This document shows, one piece after another, positions 1 to 10,913 of a stretch of DNA of 64,000 nt. The DNA comes from Sorghum bicolor (lineage: Eukaryota; Streptophyta; Magnoliopsida; Poales; Poaceae), in assembly GCF_000003195.3 (NCBI RefSeq), contig NC_012873.2, forward strand, positions 24,401,317 through 24,465,316, in the 5' to 3' direction. The stretch's first letter is position 1. Each line of letters starts with the position of its first letter. Under the pieces are notes generated by a model. That model searched no databases. It was not told the origin of the DNA and worked only from the letters and a program-made list of their open reading frames with translations. The position numbers and the translations under genes are program-made.

Positions 1-916
1 GCTTCTTCTTCTGTGAAGAAAGGAGTTTCGTCTTCTATGTTTGATTCATCTAAAAGCTCTAGAGATGCAGCCTTTACCTCCTCCATAGGATAAGGCAAAA
101 GATATGACTCGGCCTTATTGTTTAAGGAGTGTGAAATTGTTATTGAGATTTTAAAGGTTTTTCCAAAAGAAATATGTAGCTTTCTAGTATGACCTTCATA
201 ATGGAGTCTTCTAAAAGGTTGTCCTATCAATAGGTCAAAGTCCCATGTATCAAAGATATAGAAGTTCAAATGAACCATGGAACCTTCTACGGTAAGAGGT
301 AGGACATTAATAATTCCAAGACTAGGGACTAACCGTCCCAAAGATTCCTTTATGACTTTCGTTGTGGGGGTTAAGACCAAATTTTTAAATAATTTAAGTG
401 CAAAAGATTCAGACATGATGTTGATCCCCACAACAGGATTATACAGAGCATTAAATCGATCAGAATCATAAGCACAGCGTATAGTTATAGAGGGTGTATC
501 CAAACGGATTACATCAGAGGAAAGCTCTGATTCCTCCAACCACTCGCTACTCATGACTGAGATAAGCTCTCTCAATTGATGTTCACTTGGTAAACAAATG
601 CTAAACTGGCCGTTTTGAGGTGTATTAATAGAATGGTAGTTTGAAATGTTTCCAAAATCGGCAAAAAGATCAGATTCTATATCCAGCATGAAATCAGGTG
701 GTGGAATTTCTTCCTTTTGTGGCTCAGAACTTGGGATAGCTAAAGTAGATGAAGAATTTGGCAGAGTGTCTACTTTGGCTTCGTGGGTTTCATCATGAAG
801 GGTATTATCTATCTCAGCTTCTAGGATTCTATCTAAGATCACTCTAGCTTCATCAGTAGGGATACGAAAGAAAGAACCTCTAGACATTGTATGTAGCATT
901 TGTTTATGATTTTTCT
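1..916 (-). CDS. Element D gag C-terminal part and aspartic-protease-like region (partial)
   Basis: The minus frame continuous with the gag above stays open for about 305 codons from 916 to the left edge with no stop. It contains an acidic linker and then a retropepsin-like C-terminal module with the hydrophobic-GQPF motif (DFDLLIGQPFRRL near 190-230). The usual D-T/S-G catalytic triplet is not evident: the equivalent stretch reads AYDSDRF (near 455-475). It may therefore be a diverged or inactive protease. The frame continues outside the window. Confidence 0.65.
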
Positions 917-1445
917 GAAGACCTCAAAAAAAGTGAAATAAAAGAACAGGGTCTTCAAGATTAAGGTTTGGACCAGATTCTAAATGATCAGAAAAACATT
1001 TCCAGGATTTTCCCAAAGTTTCATTATCTTTTTGTTTAAAAGATAGGACTTCGAGTCTAAGGTCGCCGATACGGTCGAGGGAATAAAAATCTAGACAAAA
1101 GTTGGCTGGTAAAACTCCCCATTCACCTCGTTGTTGACTTACCTTTTGACTGTACCATTGTCTAGCTTCTCCCTTTAAAGAAATCGGAAAAAGCTTCCAA
1201 CGTAAAGTTTTATCAGAAATGCCTTCAATGCGAAGACAATCACATGTTTGCTCAAAATCTCTAATATGAAGGTAAGGGTTATCATCATCCTTTCCCAAAA
1301 AAGATAGGTTTTGAATCATGGCAATGAACCTATAACTTAACCTATAGTGGGATGTTTGGATAGGCTGTGATGACTCCCATGGTAAAAGGTCAGTTTCCGA
1401 AGGTGTTGCAAATTGGTAGATTGATTTAGAATCTTGGTTTTGCAT
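917..1445 (-). pseudogene. gag: Element D gag (capsid region), one premature stop
   Basis: The likely start is the ATG at 1445, downstream of the primer site; upstream in-frame ATGs lie in the LTR. The product is a capsid-like Gag that would assemble the particle around the element RNA. The central part, with NPYLHIRDFEQTC, LRWKLFPISLKGEA and RQWY, matches the plant retrotransposon gag domain of Athila-like elements. The frame stops at a TGA at 924-926 after the residues LLFHFF. The same frame then continues open to the window edge, so the stop is probably a point mutation within one gag-protease polyprotein. Confidence 0.75.
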
Positions 1446-1553
1446 AAGGTAAGAGTAAAGAAAATAAATACAGAATATAAAAGATAAGAAAAGATAAAAG
1501 TATAGATACAAGCTAGTAGTAAGACTCAAGGTTATGTCAGCAAACCGTCTTTC

Positions 1554-1571
1554 TCCCCGGCAACGGCGCCA
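1554..1571 (-). other. Primer binding site of element D (tRNA-Asp type)
   Basis: The minus strand reads TGGCGCCGTTGCCGGGGA, which is the complement of the 3' end of plant tRNA-Asp including CCA. It lies 8 nt inside the LTR end. This primer is typical of Athila-like elements. Confidence 0.88.
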
Positions 1572-1579
1572 GAAATGCT

Positions 1580-2807
1580 TGTTGATATTTGGGAACGCAA
1601 TAAGGAATTGATCTGCAAGCGCACGGATATCGGTGAGCACTTCACCCGCGAAGTTATCCAGAGTATCGTATTTATTTTTTACCACTAGGACAAAGAGTGC
1701 ATCTGACTAACCGGTCTATTACTACTAACCCTTTAGGCTACCAAAATGTTTCTCGATGTGAGTGATAAATAGAGAAGACTACAACCATAATCTCCTTCTA
1801 ACCTTGGTAAGGATGATCTACTGTTCTATTGGGGAAGCTTACGGAATCTAGACAGCACAGAAGATGTTCAACCCGCACCTATAAACCCTATCGATACTAC
1901 TAACGGGATATGGGCTGCAAAGGTAACTCGGAAATGTCACGTTCCACGCTACTACCACGGTCCAGCTAGTCAGGGGATATTTATGAGTATCCTAGCCCAA
2001 ACACCACGTTTACGCTAGGGATGATTACTCCAAACTCTACGCAAAGAGATCAAAGTAAACTCATAAACCAAAGAACAATAAAACAAGAACTTACTAGAAT
2101 TTAGAAGTCGAAATACTGAAGAATCCTAGGAGCAAGCTTCGGGTTAGGAGAACTCGATCCCGCATGTACAAGCTCGGAGTAGACACCGACAGGCCGGGCT
2201 TCCTCCGATCTACACCTCCACTGTATCTCTCTCAATCTAGTAGAAACTAGAAGATCTATTTCTACTTACATTGGATGCTAAGCCTAAAAAGAAATTTTAT
2301 TTGGAGGAGAGATTTTCCTTTGAGGGCTCCTCTCAACTCTATGATGAACTTGTCTCCTCTAGGGGCCAGGGGGTCTGGTTTTATAGTCCCCTCAAGTGAA
2401 CGTGAGCCATTGGATCAAACCGACATTGATTGGACGGTTATCCTTGATCCTTTAGGTCGGTGGAACATCGTCCGTGAAAAGAGTCCTGATCAAACTCTAG
2501 GAGGAGGCGGGTGCCAAGGTCAACTGGGCGGGCGCCCAGTGCCTGTCTCCGTTCGGCATCCGCTTCCTTCTTGTGGCTTCTGGAGTCTTCTAGATGGTAG
2601 AATATTGCACGGTGCATTGATATCTCTGTGTAATCCCGACATGTGGGCCTTTCTTCCTTATTTCCTGATAACCCCCTACAGAAATAGATAAATAACAAAA
2701 CTCGTGGAATTCTGTCAGATCAAACCCTAATTCTAGGTGTTGGTTGCATATTGGTCCTTTCTCTTGTTTATTTGATAATTATAATTGATACTTAAGAACC
2801 ATCAACA
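1580..2807 (-). repeat. 5' LTR of element D
   Basis: This 1228-bp LTR starts TGTTGATGGTTCTTAAG on the minus strand and ends AAATATCAACA. The first half is closely related to the LTRs at 19420, 38486, 48734, 55387, 58311 and 58669. It contains a TATA box at 2378-2385 and a GC-rich block near 2527-2540 (GGCGGGCGCCC). The open frames on either strand here are not genes. Confidence 0.9.
2378..2385 (-). promoter_or_regulatory. TATA box of element D LTR
   Basis: The minus strand reads GACTATAAAACCAG. The same box in the same LTR position occurs as TATAAAAC or TATATAAG in the related LTRs at 19842, 39268, 49153, 55807 and 59904, which supports a shared U3 promoter. Confidence 0.7.
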
Positions 2808-2860
2808 GTGAAGAAGGAGATGAGGGTGGAGATGGTGGGAACAACAACCAAGGCATGTGA
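2808..2860 (+). pseudogene. Tail of element B antisense gene
   Basis: A short acidic, Gly- and Asn-rich plus-strand frame ends at TGA 2858-2860. It occupies the same place as the C-terminus of the antisense gene of element A (10340-10402), which is also acidic and Gly-rich. The rest was displaced to the left by insertion of D. Confidence 0.45.
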
Positions 2861-3415
2861 GCCTAATCTCCTTACCTAGACCCAATATAATAGATTAGCC
2901 ATTGCTGTGGGAAAGTATTGTGGCCTAAGTTGCATTAAGATTGGTAGTTTTTGTAAGAACTTGTTATTTTTATGCTCAAGTATCTTTTCTTTTCCTTGTT
3001 GCCTAAGTCTATATTCCTTGGTTAGTTTTCTAAAACAATCCCGATTGCTTAGATTGTAAGGGAGTGAGTAGAGTTATCATAGCTCAGTGGCGTAGGGATT
3101 CTTAGGCTCGACATCCCTTAGCCCTTAAGGGGCTCGAGGTGTTCTGCTACTCGATTGTGCAGAATTTCTTAGGGCTTAAGAGGAAAGAAACAATGTCGAG
3201 CTTTTTGAAAAAAATGTTCGAACTATTTAGGAGCCTGTGGGGTTCCCCCTGCTAGCCCTAAAGGGAGTTTTGACTATGATAGGTCATAGTCAAGACTTCC
3301 TACTAATGTCGAGATTCAATGGCAACATCATGCATTGTTTGAAAAAATACTTTCGTTCATTCAAAGTGCCTCGATATTACAAAATGCATAGGAAATAAAA
3401 AGCTTCATAGCTTTA
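2861..3415. other. Element B spacer between antisense gene and integrase
   Basis: No gene is seen. The stretch 3060-3330 aligns by eye with 10560-10810 in element A, for example gagtgagtagagtta and tatgatgggtcatag-type words, so it is the convergent 3' spacer of this family. Confidence 0.6.
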
Positions 3416-4066
3416 GTGGTAGAAGCGATGTAGCTGTTCTATGTTCCATGCATTGGTGAAGGCTGCTCCCTTGTCGTCTGCAAGCTTGTATGTTCCTGGC
3501 TTCAGGACTTCAGCCACCATGTATGGACCCTCCCAAGGTGGGGGCACCTTGTGGCGTCCTTGATTGCTTTTTTGTCAGCATAAGATGAGGTTGCCCACGT
3601 GCAGGTCCCTCTTGCGTACATGCTTGTCATGGTAGCGTCGAAGGTTCTGCTGGTATCTGGCTGAGTTGAGGAGGGCCATGTCTCGAGCTTCTTTGAGCTG
3701 ATCGACCTTGTTCTCTCGGGTCTCCTTGTTCGGCTGCTCATTGTATGCCTTGAGTCGAGGTGATCCATACTCGAGGTCCGTCGGAAGCACGGCCTCAAAG
3801 CCATAGACCATGAAGAATGGAGTGAACTTTGTGGCTTGACTAGGCACCATTCTTAAGCTCCATAGGACCGAAGAGAGCTCCTCGACCCACTTTTTACCAA
3901 ACTTTTTCAACTGGTTGTAGATTCTGAGCTTGAGCCCTTGCAAGATCATGCCGTTGGCACGTTCGACATGGCCATTAGTTCGAGGATACGGACCGGTTCA
4001 CACGAATGTGATGCCGATCGCAGAAGGCCAATAACTTCTTGCCTATGAATTGCATGCCGTTGTTGG
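3416..4066 (-). pseudogene. pol: Element B integrase, C-terminal half
   Basis: Minus-strand residues follow the integrase of element A: the MILQGLK helix after the catalytic Glu, then LKKFGKKWVEELSSVLW, SFR-type strand residues and the KRDLHVGNLIL stretch of the C-terminal domain. It ends with an NAWNIEQL-type tail near 3430. A premature stop lies at 3575-3577, and the frame also breaks near 3950-4000, where the segment between the catalytic motifs is disrupted. The N-terminal half lies at 18291-18480, beyond the inserted element A. It is nonfunctional. Confidence 0.75.
4062..4066. repeat. Target site duplication, left copy (GTTGG) of element A
   Basis: GTTGG at 4062-4066 immediately precedes the LTR, and the same five bases follow the other LTR at 18291-18295. 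Removing A and one copy restores the surrounding integrase frame of B. Confidence 0.92.
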
Positions 4067-5052
4067 TGTTAGTGTTTTCCACCGGGGGGTCGCACCAATG
4101 AGTAAAACTAGTGCGTGCTCCCCTTCCCAGATGGTGATGCAAGAAAGACACAAAGATTTATCCTAGTTCGGGCAAGAGAAGGCCCTACGTCCAGCGGGGG
4201 GGAGAAGTTTCTATTATCTTGCACCTAAGTGCTTGTATAGGTGCGAATATAAGGGTGGAGATGGAGTATGGCTGCTCTTCTACGTATGTTTTGTGTTGTG
4301 TATCCGCTCCTGAGCTTCCTCTTTTATAGTTCCAAGGGGAGTCCTAGGTTACATGCATAGGCGACAAAGTAGGGGTCGATAGGGGTGTGGCGCGCTGACC
4401 TACTCGAGGCCTCTATACCGGCGTGGCCTCGAACCGTATTGTCTCGGTACCTTGATGATGATTACGCGTGCCCCTCAATCCTCCTCCTGTGCGCCGTCCT
4501 GGACCAGTTTATCCGTTGCACACTTGTACGTCGTGGCGGCAGCTGCATCAGAGTGGTTGAGGTGCCGTCTTTCATCGCCCGACTCTTATCTGGGAAGGAA
4601 CACGCCTGCTCGAGGGTGGTCTTGATGAGACGTTCCGACCATCTCCCTACGCCCTGCCACACTCTTGCTCGTTTGGTGGGGAAGGCTGCAAAAAGGAACG
4701 ATGGGATGGGTGCCTGTTCCCTATCACGCTTCCCGTGACTGTCGGGTTAGGTGAGAACGTGGCAGGCGCATTAAATGCCCTAGTTCCTGTGCCCGCGTCA
4801 GACGGCGGGCGGCGTCCTTGCGCTCGAGGCCAGTCGATTCGTACAAGGCTATTTCCGTATTTGACGGTCGCTGTTCGGTCAAGCCTTAGTTGATTCGCAC
4901 GACGCTTTTTCCATGTTTGAGGCTGTGGTCGTCACCTCGTCTTAACAATTGTGTATGCGACCGGGGGGGCGTCGAGTAGGGGGCCTCGATTTACATACAG
5001 GTGCTCTCGTTATGAGCATTAGTTAGTGTACCCCTTACTGATACCCTCGACA
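4067..5052 (-). repeat. 3' LTR of element A (986 bp)
   Basis: It runs TGTTAGTG...CCCTCGACA on the plus strand, so on the minus strand it starts TGTCGAGGG. It pairs with 17257-18290. It lacks about 50 bp present in the other LTR (around 17798-17850). A TATAAAAG box lies at 4321-4328 on the minus strand. Confidence 0.93.
4321..4328 (-). promoter_or_regulatory. TATA box in 3' LTR of element A
   Basis: The minus strand reads ACTATAAAAGAGGAAG, matching the box at 17503-17510 in the 5' LTR. In the 3' position it would drive outward transcription into B. Confidence 0.6.
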
Positions 5053-5066
5053 GTAGCCCCCGAGTC
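5053..5066 (-). other. Polypurine tract of element A
   Basis: The minus strand reads GACTCGGGGGCTAC directly before the LTR start TGTCGAGG. This is the expected position and composition for plus-strand DNA priming. Confidence 0.7.
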
Positions 5067-5095
5067 TCTATTCGAGCGCTTGCGCTCGAGTAGAG
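5066..5095. repeat. 14-bp hairpin next to the polypurine tract of element A
   Basis: The arms CTCTATTCGAGCGC (5066-5079) and GCGCTCGAGTAGAG (5082-5095) are complementary except for one T/G position and are separated by TT. It sits just inside the polypurine tract. Confidence 0.7.
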
Positions 5096-5122
5096 GCTCT
5101 TCTTGTTGGTCGAGTTTCCGTA

Positions 5123-5140
5123 GGGTCGCGCGAGCGACCC
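5123..5140. repeat. Second small hairpin in element A 3' region
   Basis: GGGTCGC (5123-5129) and GCGACCC (5134-5140) are perfectly complementary around a 4-nt loop (GCGA on the plus strand). Confidence 0.6.
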
Positions 5141-5856
5141 CCGCGGGCGTAGCCCTCGAGCCCTTGGAGGAGTCTTTGACTCCTTTGAGGGTTATGTTGC
5201 CCAGTCTGATGGAAGTGTTCTTGATGTTCGTCGTGGGGGGTGAGCCAGAGGCTTCGGTCGGTTGGTTTCGCGTCGGGGTTACGACATACTCCCAGTGGAG
5301 CGAGCGTCATCTACCCCAGATTGAGCTCCTATCGGGTAATCCAAGTGAGAACCTGTGCCCCGTTCGAGGGGGTCAGCTGTAGCCCGGAGGCGTTCTCATG
5401 AAGCAGGGTCGACGTGGTCGGGGTTACTGGTCTCGTTCGATAAAGTCCAGTGGCTCGATGCCTCCCTTCGTGGGGATCCCTCTCGACCATCTTGTCCTCG
5501 CCTTGGACATCCCCAGCGAGTCCTCGAGGCAGGCCTCGCGTTTCAACCACTCACTGGGCATCCCTGACTCTGGTACTCGAGATCGGCTGCCGAACCCGTT
5601 CAGTGGGTCAGCCTACGACCTCTCGAGATTTTCGTTGTGACGAATACGTACCTTGGCTTACAGGGGAAGGAAAGGCTCACGGCGGTTCTCCTTTTTGCCC
5701 GTTGGGTGTGCCTTTTCACGCGAGAGCCGTTGCAACACTGTATCGTCGTGGAATTCGTAGCGCCCTATCAGTGAGAGAAGCAAGGACCGTTAGGCGGCGC
5801 ATTTACTTAGGGAAGTTACCGTATCTGCCGGATTTGTCCGTTGGGGACTAGCCGCC
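5141..5856. other. Element A: GC-rich spacer upstream of the antisense gene
   Basis: The open frames on both strands here are short and mutually overlapping, and none shows a recognisable domain. By position this is the promoter region of the antisense gene, rich in CTCGAG-type words. Confidence 0.5.
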
Positions 5857-5864
5857 TATAAATA
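5857..5864 (+). promoter_or_regulatory. TATA box of the antisense gene in element A
   Basis: TATAAATA lies in the context CGCCTATAAATATCACC, 130 bp upstream of the ATG at 5994. It is on the plus strand, opposite to gag-pol, and is a good plant core-promoter match. Confidence 0.7.
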
Positions 5865-5993
5865 TCACCGGATCTCCTAGCTGTTACTCCTTCCACCTTC
5901 CGTCTTCGCTCTTGGCTCTGCCTTCTTGCCATCTCTACGCGCACGCGCACCCTCGAGCACCCCATAGAGGAGCCGCTTTCCTTCTTCCACAAG

Positions 5994-8900
5994 ATGCCGG
6001 TGAGACTCATCGCTGCCGACGACTGGCACCCGTCGTCGATGACGGAGCACCGGCTGCTAGAGCTCGAGAAGGAAGGGCTTCTGCGCCCTTGCGTTTCGTC
6101 GTCGTGGCCAAAATCGATCGCGCCGGCAGTGGACCACCGGGAACCGAGGCCGCCCAAAGGGTACGTCGTCTCCTTCGCCATGTTTCACCGCCACGGCTTG
6201 GGTTCCCCTCCGAGCCGCTTTATGTGGGTGCTCTGCCACCACTACAGTGTGGAGCTTCAACACTTCTCACCAAACGCCATCACCGCCGCGGCGATCTTTG
6301 CCGCGGTGTGTGAGGGCTACCTCGGGATGATGCCGCATTGGGAGCTGTGGCTCCACCTGTACCGGGGCGAGCTCTTCCACGACCCTAGTGGAACCACAGG
6401 GGTGAGGAAGCCGGTGCGGGCCTGGTGCCTCAACCTGGTGCTGAAGACTGGTAAGGTGGAGAAGCCGTGGGTGTACATCCCGGTGGGATTGACGTCGAAC
6501 CACGCCGGGTGGGACTCCCAATGATTCTACCTGCGGAACGACGATGACTTCCTCCCCGCCTACACCGGACGCTTGATCATGGAGCGTCCGAACCACTGGA
6601 AGTATGGTGTCGTCCAGACCCACCAATCGTGACTCGATCCCATCCTCGACACCCTGAAGAAGCTGTGCGAGGAAGGCCAGACAGCCGCACTCGTCCTTTC
6701 GGCTGTCCATCATCGACGGGTTCTCCCGTTGGTGTCTAGTCCGCTGAGGATGGATGAGATGGGTCCCGGCGTTTCGTCCCGGGATCTCGAGGCGTGCCGG
6801 ATGTCCAACGAGGCCCCTGCGGACGAAGAGGTTGCGGCTCGAGTCAGGGCGGCCGTTGCAGGTGACTTTCAGCCTGAGCATGTCAACGGCTTCCCTACGA
6901 GGCCAGACAAGGGTTCGATTGACCTGGTAAGTCCTTTTCCCACTTATGGCTTCGATTCTTGATTTTCTTTGATCCTTCTTAAGGCTTGTCCTCGCCCGTG
7001 CGGGGATCGATCGATGCCCGATCCTCGAATCCTCCGGTAAAGGAGGATGAAGTCAATCGTGACAAGAGGCGTGACACCGCGGAGAAGCGGAAGTCCGCAA
7101 AGGACTTAGAAAAGAAAAAGGAGAAGAAGAAGAACCTCGAGCGGCAAGCGCTCGAGAAACGCCACGCGAAGTTGAGGCAGAGGGGAGAATCTGAGGAGGA
7201 ATCTCCTGATGAAAATGAGGGCAACGACGGGGACGATGATAGCGACGACTCCGAGGGGATGGCGGCTCGCCTCGACAAAATCCTCGAGGGCCCGCCATAG
7301 GCCGATGTCGACGTCCCGCGGATGGGAGCCCCTAAGGGGGCGTCAAGCGGGTCCCACGGCGGTCAACAGAGGGGGTCTTCACCGAGCTACTCTCGCGCCG
7401 ACGTCCCTCCCGCGACCACGCCGGGTCAGGCTGTTCCTGGGCCTCAACCTCCTCCCGCATCCGGGGCGAGCCACCGCGTTAAGTCTTTGGCGACGGGGCC
7501 GTTAACCCGTGGCCGTGCTGTGGCCTCGAGTCAGGGGGAGATAGGTCGTGGGAGCTCTCACCCCGGCGCTCGTCAGTCGGGAGACGTCGGGCCGCGGCCC
7601 GTGCCTGCCCTCGAGAAGCCTGGGGCCTCGACGCGGGGTAGTTCAAGACAAGTTGGTCGAGGTGCTGGCAAGCGGGCTGTTCTTCTCGTGGGGTAAGATT
7701 TAAACGTTGTGGTTCCTGTTTTCCGATGCCTTGCGTGACTTCAGGCTACGGTTTTCCTTATATCATCCCCGTTTCTCTAGGTTGAAGCGGCAGCTGGTAC
7801 AAGCCCAGCCCTCGATGGCGAAGAAACTCAATGTGGGGGCAGCTCCCAAAGATTCAGGTCAGTGGTTCATTCTTCTTTCAATGGTGTCGGAGTTGTGTGA
7901 TCCTTGCGTCGAGCTTCTTAGCGACTGACTTTTTGTTTTCGAGCACTTACAGGCTCCTCCGATCCTCGGCCGTCGACGGGTGTCGAGAGTACCCTACCTC
8001 GTCCATTGGTGGGAGAGACCACCCTGCCGTCACCAAAACGAGTCGAGGCGCCTCGCCCTCAAGAGCAGGAGGGAGCCCCCGAGCCTCCCTGGTTTGGGAG
8101 TGAGGGGATCCTATCACTATTAGTGATGGGTCCGGCGGCGATAGGCACTCGAAGGTCACCCGCTCCATGGATGAGGAGGTCGAGGCTTCCCCTGTCGTGA
8201 AGCGGACGCCTTGGCCCATCGGGCTCCACTCCGTCGAGGAGAGGATGAAGAAGAAAGGGGAAGAGCGCGAGCGGGAGTCGCAGCAACAGCTGCAGGAGGG
8301 GCGGCAACAGCTGCAGTACGCAGGAGAAGAAGGAGAGGAGGGGCGACAGCAACAAGGAGAACGGCTCGAGGAGCTGCTGGAGCAAGACCGGCAGCAGGAG
8401 CTAATGGAACTCCAGAGGCAGTAGCAACAAGAGAGTCAGCAGTTAGAAGAACTGCTCGAGCTGCCGCCACGAAGCCCGCCCCAGCCAGTGACGCCGTCGC
8501 CACAGAGGCCTGAGATCGGGGAGGAGGGTCTGCCGGTTTATGGTCCGCCGACCCCTTCGTGGCTTCGTCCGGGAGCGCCCGCTTCTATCCCGACTGAGCC
8601 AGGGCGAGCGGATGGTGTGGTGGCGCTTGCTTGTGCCATGCGCACCCCTGTGGACCCTCAGTCAGAAATCAAGGGCATGATCTACGGCATCGAGGGGATC
8701 ACTCCTGGATTTCTCTGAGAACGGCGACCGTGGGAGGATACCAATGCCGCCGGGGAGGATGAAGTCGGGACGTCGGGCGGCGATGATGCCGGCGAGACCG
8801 GGACCTGGAGGACAGTGGATGACAACGGGCGATTCCCCTCCCTCATTGACCTGTTTTTGCGTCATGGGGGGTCACTCGAGACTGTCCAAGAGCTTATCCG

Positions 8901-10402
8901 GGGTGTCAAGGCGCGCACGGAGGAGGAGATGGAGAACTGGTGCCCCGGTCAGATCCACATTCGGGCCTCCACCGACCCATCCGAGCCTAATATCTTTATG
9001 GATGATCGGAAGGAGGCTGAAAAGTGGGAACATCTCAAGGAGCTTCACCTCTAGATGAAGCACGTGGTGGGGCTCCTGTCTGACATCGTCAACAACGGGC
9101 TCGGTCCGGCTTATTTCGTAAGTGTCTTTGGACCTTAGCTACCTTAGGGTGTTTGGTTTTGTATTCTTACTGCTCAACTACTGGCTCGTAGGATCTGAAA
9201 GAGACCTCCCACTTGAAGTCGGGTTTCATTCATGCGATGAGGGGTGGCTGGGAGCAGCTTCCTCTTCTCAAAGGCCAACTCTTGGAGTCGCAGGAGAAGC
9301 TGCTCAAAGCTTACAAAGAGCTTCTAGCGCTCGAGGAGGAGAAAAAGGAGAGGGAGGCTGCCCTGGCCGGAGCTCCGGAGGCCTCGAGGAAGGCAACAGA
9401 GGGCCGCAGCTGAGGGCACGGTCCATGTCGGTAGAGGAGGCCGCGTCCAAGGCTCGAGAAGAGGCCACATTTTACAAGGACGCGGCCGCCGATCTGGACA
9501 AGGAGAAGGGCCTCCTCAAGGCTGATCTCGCCTCTGCTCGAGAGGCCTACCGAGAGGTGAAGGAAGAGTGCGTGAAGAGCGAGATCGCTCGGAGCGCTGC
9601 AGAAGAGGCCGGAAAGAAAGCCCAAGAAGATCTTGAGGCTGAGCGAACTCGCTCTCGCAGGCTCTCTGACGAGGTCGATCGTCTGAAGAGGGCGTTGCAA
9701 GAGAAAGAGGGAGCTATTGTGTAGGCGGGCAAGGTTATCGAGGACCTGCGAGTCGCCAACACCGACCTGGCGGGCTCCTACAGGGAGATTGAGAGGGCCA
9801 ACACCGACCTGGTTGGCGAGAATACGGCTCTAGAGGAGAAGATTCACGGTACGTTTCTACTATCGTGTTTCCATTCCAAGGCATGCTTTGTGTTGTCTAA
9901 TTTTTCTGTGTCAGTCTTTGTAGGGCTTAAGGACGAGCTGTTAGCTGCTCAAGTCGAGGCCCGCTCCACCAAGGCTCAGCTCGAGGGGGAGGTCGCTTTG
10001 AACGGTCGGCTGCGGACTGCGATAAGCGATCTCTCGGCCTCCTGGGAGCTCGAGCCTGTGGACGAGTCGTGGGAGGCGGCTCGAGGCGACGCACTGGTCA
10101 ATCAGTTGTGCTACCTAGGTGCCATGCTGAGGGACCGGGTGCGGGACGCCCTTGATACAGGGGTGCAGCGGGCAATGGCGGTTGTCTGCTCGGGCTTTTC
10201 CTACGATATGGAGGTGGTGTCCCACGGCTTTGTCACCGACATTTCCAAGACTGACGCAGAGAACGAGGAGAGGCTCCACGCCTTGATCAACGATGTGGAG
10301 GCCCCTGGGGAAAGGCTAGCGAAGCTGTTCGAGCCAGAAGTGCTTCCTCTCGAGACTAGCTCGGGCGCGGACGATGGTGGTGAGGGCCGAGACACAGACT
10401 GA
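5994..10402 (+). pseudogene. Antisense spliced gene of element A (putative gypsy-type transposon protein, Transposase_28-like)
   Basis: The ATG at 5994 opens a protein whose first about 140 residues (FAMFHRHGLGSPP, FMWVLCHHY, LQHFSPNAI, FEGYL-type words) resemble the plant family annotated as putative gypsy type transposon (PF04195). A Lys/Glu-rich segment (6986-7300), a Ser/Pro/Gly-rich segment, a Glu/Gln coiled coil (8167-8424) and a long coiled coil (9192-9848) follow; the last exon ends in an acidic tail at 10402. Five GT-AG introns fit: 6927-6983 (short, least certain), 7693-7780, 7858-7952, 9118-9191 and 9849-9923. Premature stops at 6522, 6630, 7298, about 8422 and 9052 and frame changes near 8500-9420 break it. 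The function is unknown. Confidence 0.78.
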
Positions 10403-10913
10403 GGCCTGCGAGCCTGTTTTGGGTGCCAAGGCCCTTTGTAAAGTACTTGTTATCTGTTTTAAGTGATATATTGTGCCTTATGATTTGTGAATATCTGTCT
10501 ATCTTTGTATTCGGAATTCCTTTGCTTCCTCGTTCGGTCTTTTGTTAGGGTGACCTTTGATTACCTCGAGGGTGAGGGAGTGAGTAGAGTTAACATAGCC
10601 CGGGGGCGTAGGTTTTCTCAGGCTTGTCATCTCTCAGCCCTTAAGGTGATCGAGGTGCCTTTACTACTCGACCGTGTGAGGTATACTTATTGGAAGGAAA
10701 AAATCGTTCGGTTTTTAGGAACATGGGGGGGTCCCCGCTGCTAGCCCCCGATAGGGTATCGACTATGATGGGTCATAGTTGGTACTCCCTTCTAACGTCG
10801 AGATTTTGACCGGCGAAAAAGTAAATTACTCGAGGGAAAGATCTCATTCATTCATGCATTCATTCATAAGATCTTGGTACAGAATGTACATGAGAACATA
10901 AAGCTTTGAAACT
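10403..10913. other. Element A spacer between the convergent antisense gene and pol
   Basis: No gene is seen. It should hold the 3' ends of both convergent transcripts; AT-rich polyadenylation-like sequence lies at 10430-10500 on the plus strand. It aligns with 2861-3415 of element B. Confidence 0.55.

Larger units (their letters stand above)
1..2807 (-). mobile_element. Element D: Athila-like Ty3/gypsy retrotransposon, 5' part
   Basis: Reading on the minus strand, the order is 5' LTR (2807 to 1580), an 8-nt gap, a tRNA-Asp-type primer binding site, then gag and protease-like coding sequence that runs off the left edge of the window. The LTR begins TGTTGATGG and ends TATCAACA. The right flank (2808 on) is the end of the antisense gene of element B, so D is inserted in B. 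The second LTR and the target duplication are outside the window. The group is assigned from the primer site and gag type; the exact family cannot be named from sequence alone. Confidence 0.85.
2808..4066 (-). mobile_element. Element B, left (3') segment: Tat-lineage Ty3/gypsy
   Basis: This is the 3' part of a minus-strand element of the same family as A. It holds the integrase C-terminal half, a spacer matching 10560-10930 of A, and the tail of the plus-strand antisense gene. It is cut at 2807/2808 by D and at 4066/4067 by A. Its integrase reading resumes at 18291 once A and one copy of the duplicated GTTGG are removed in silico. Confidence 0.85.

Noticed and set aside
5912..6313. Several overlapping frames on both strands at the start of the antisense gene
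   Set aside because: Only the frame from 5994 shows family-like residues; the others are shadows in GC-rich sequence.
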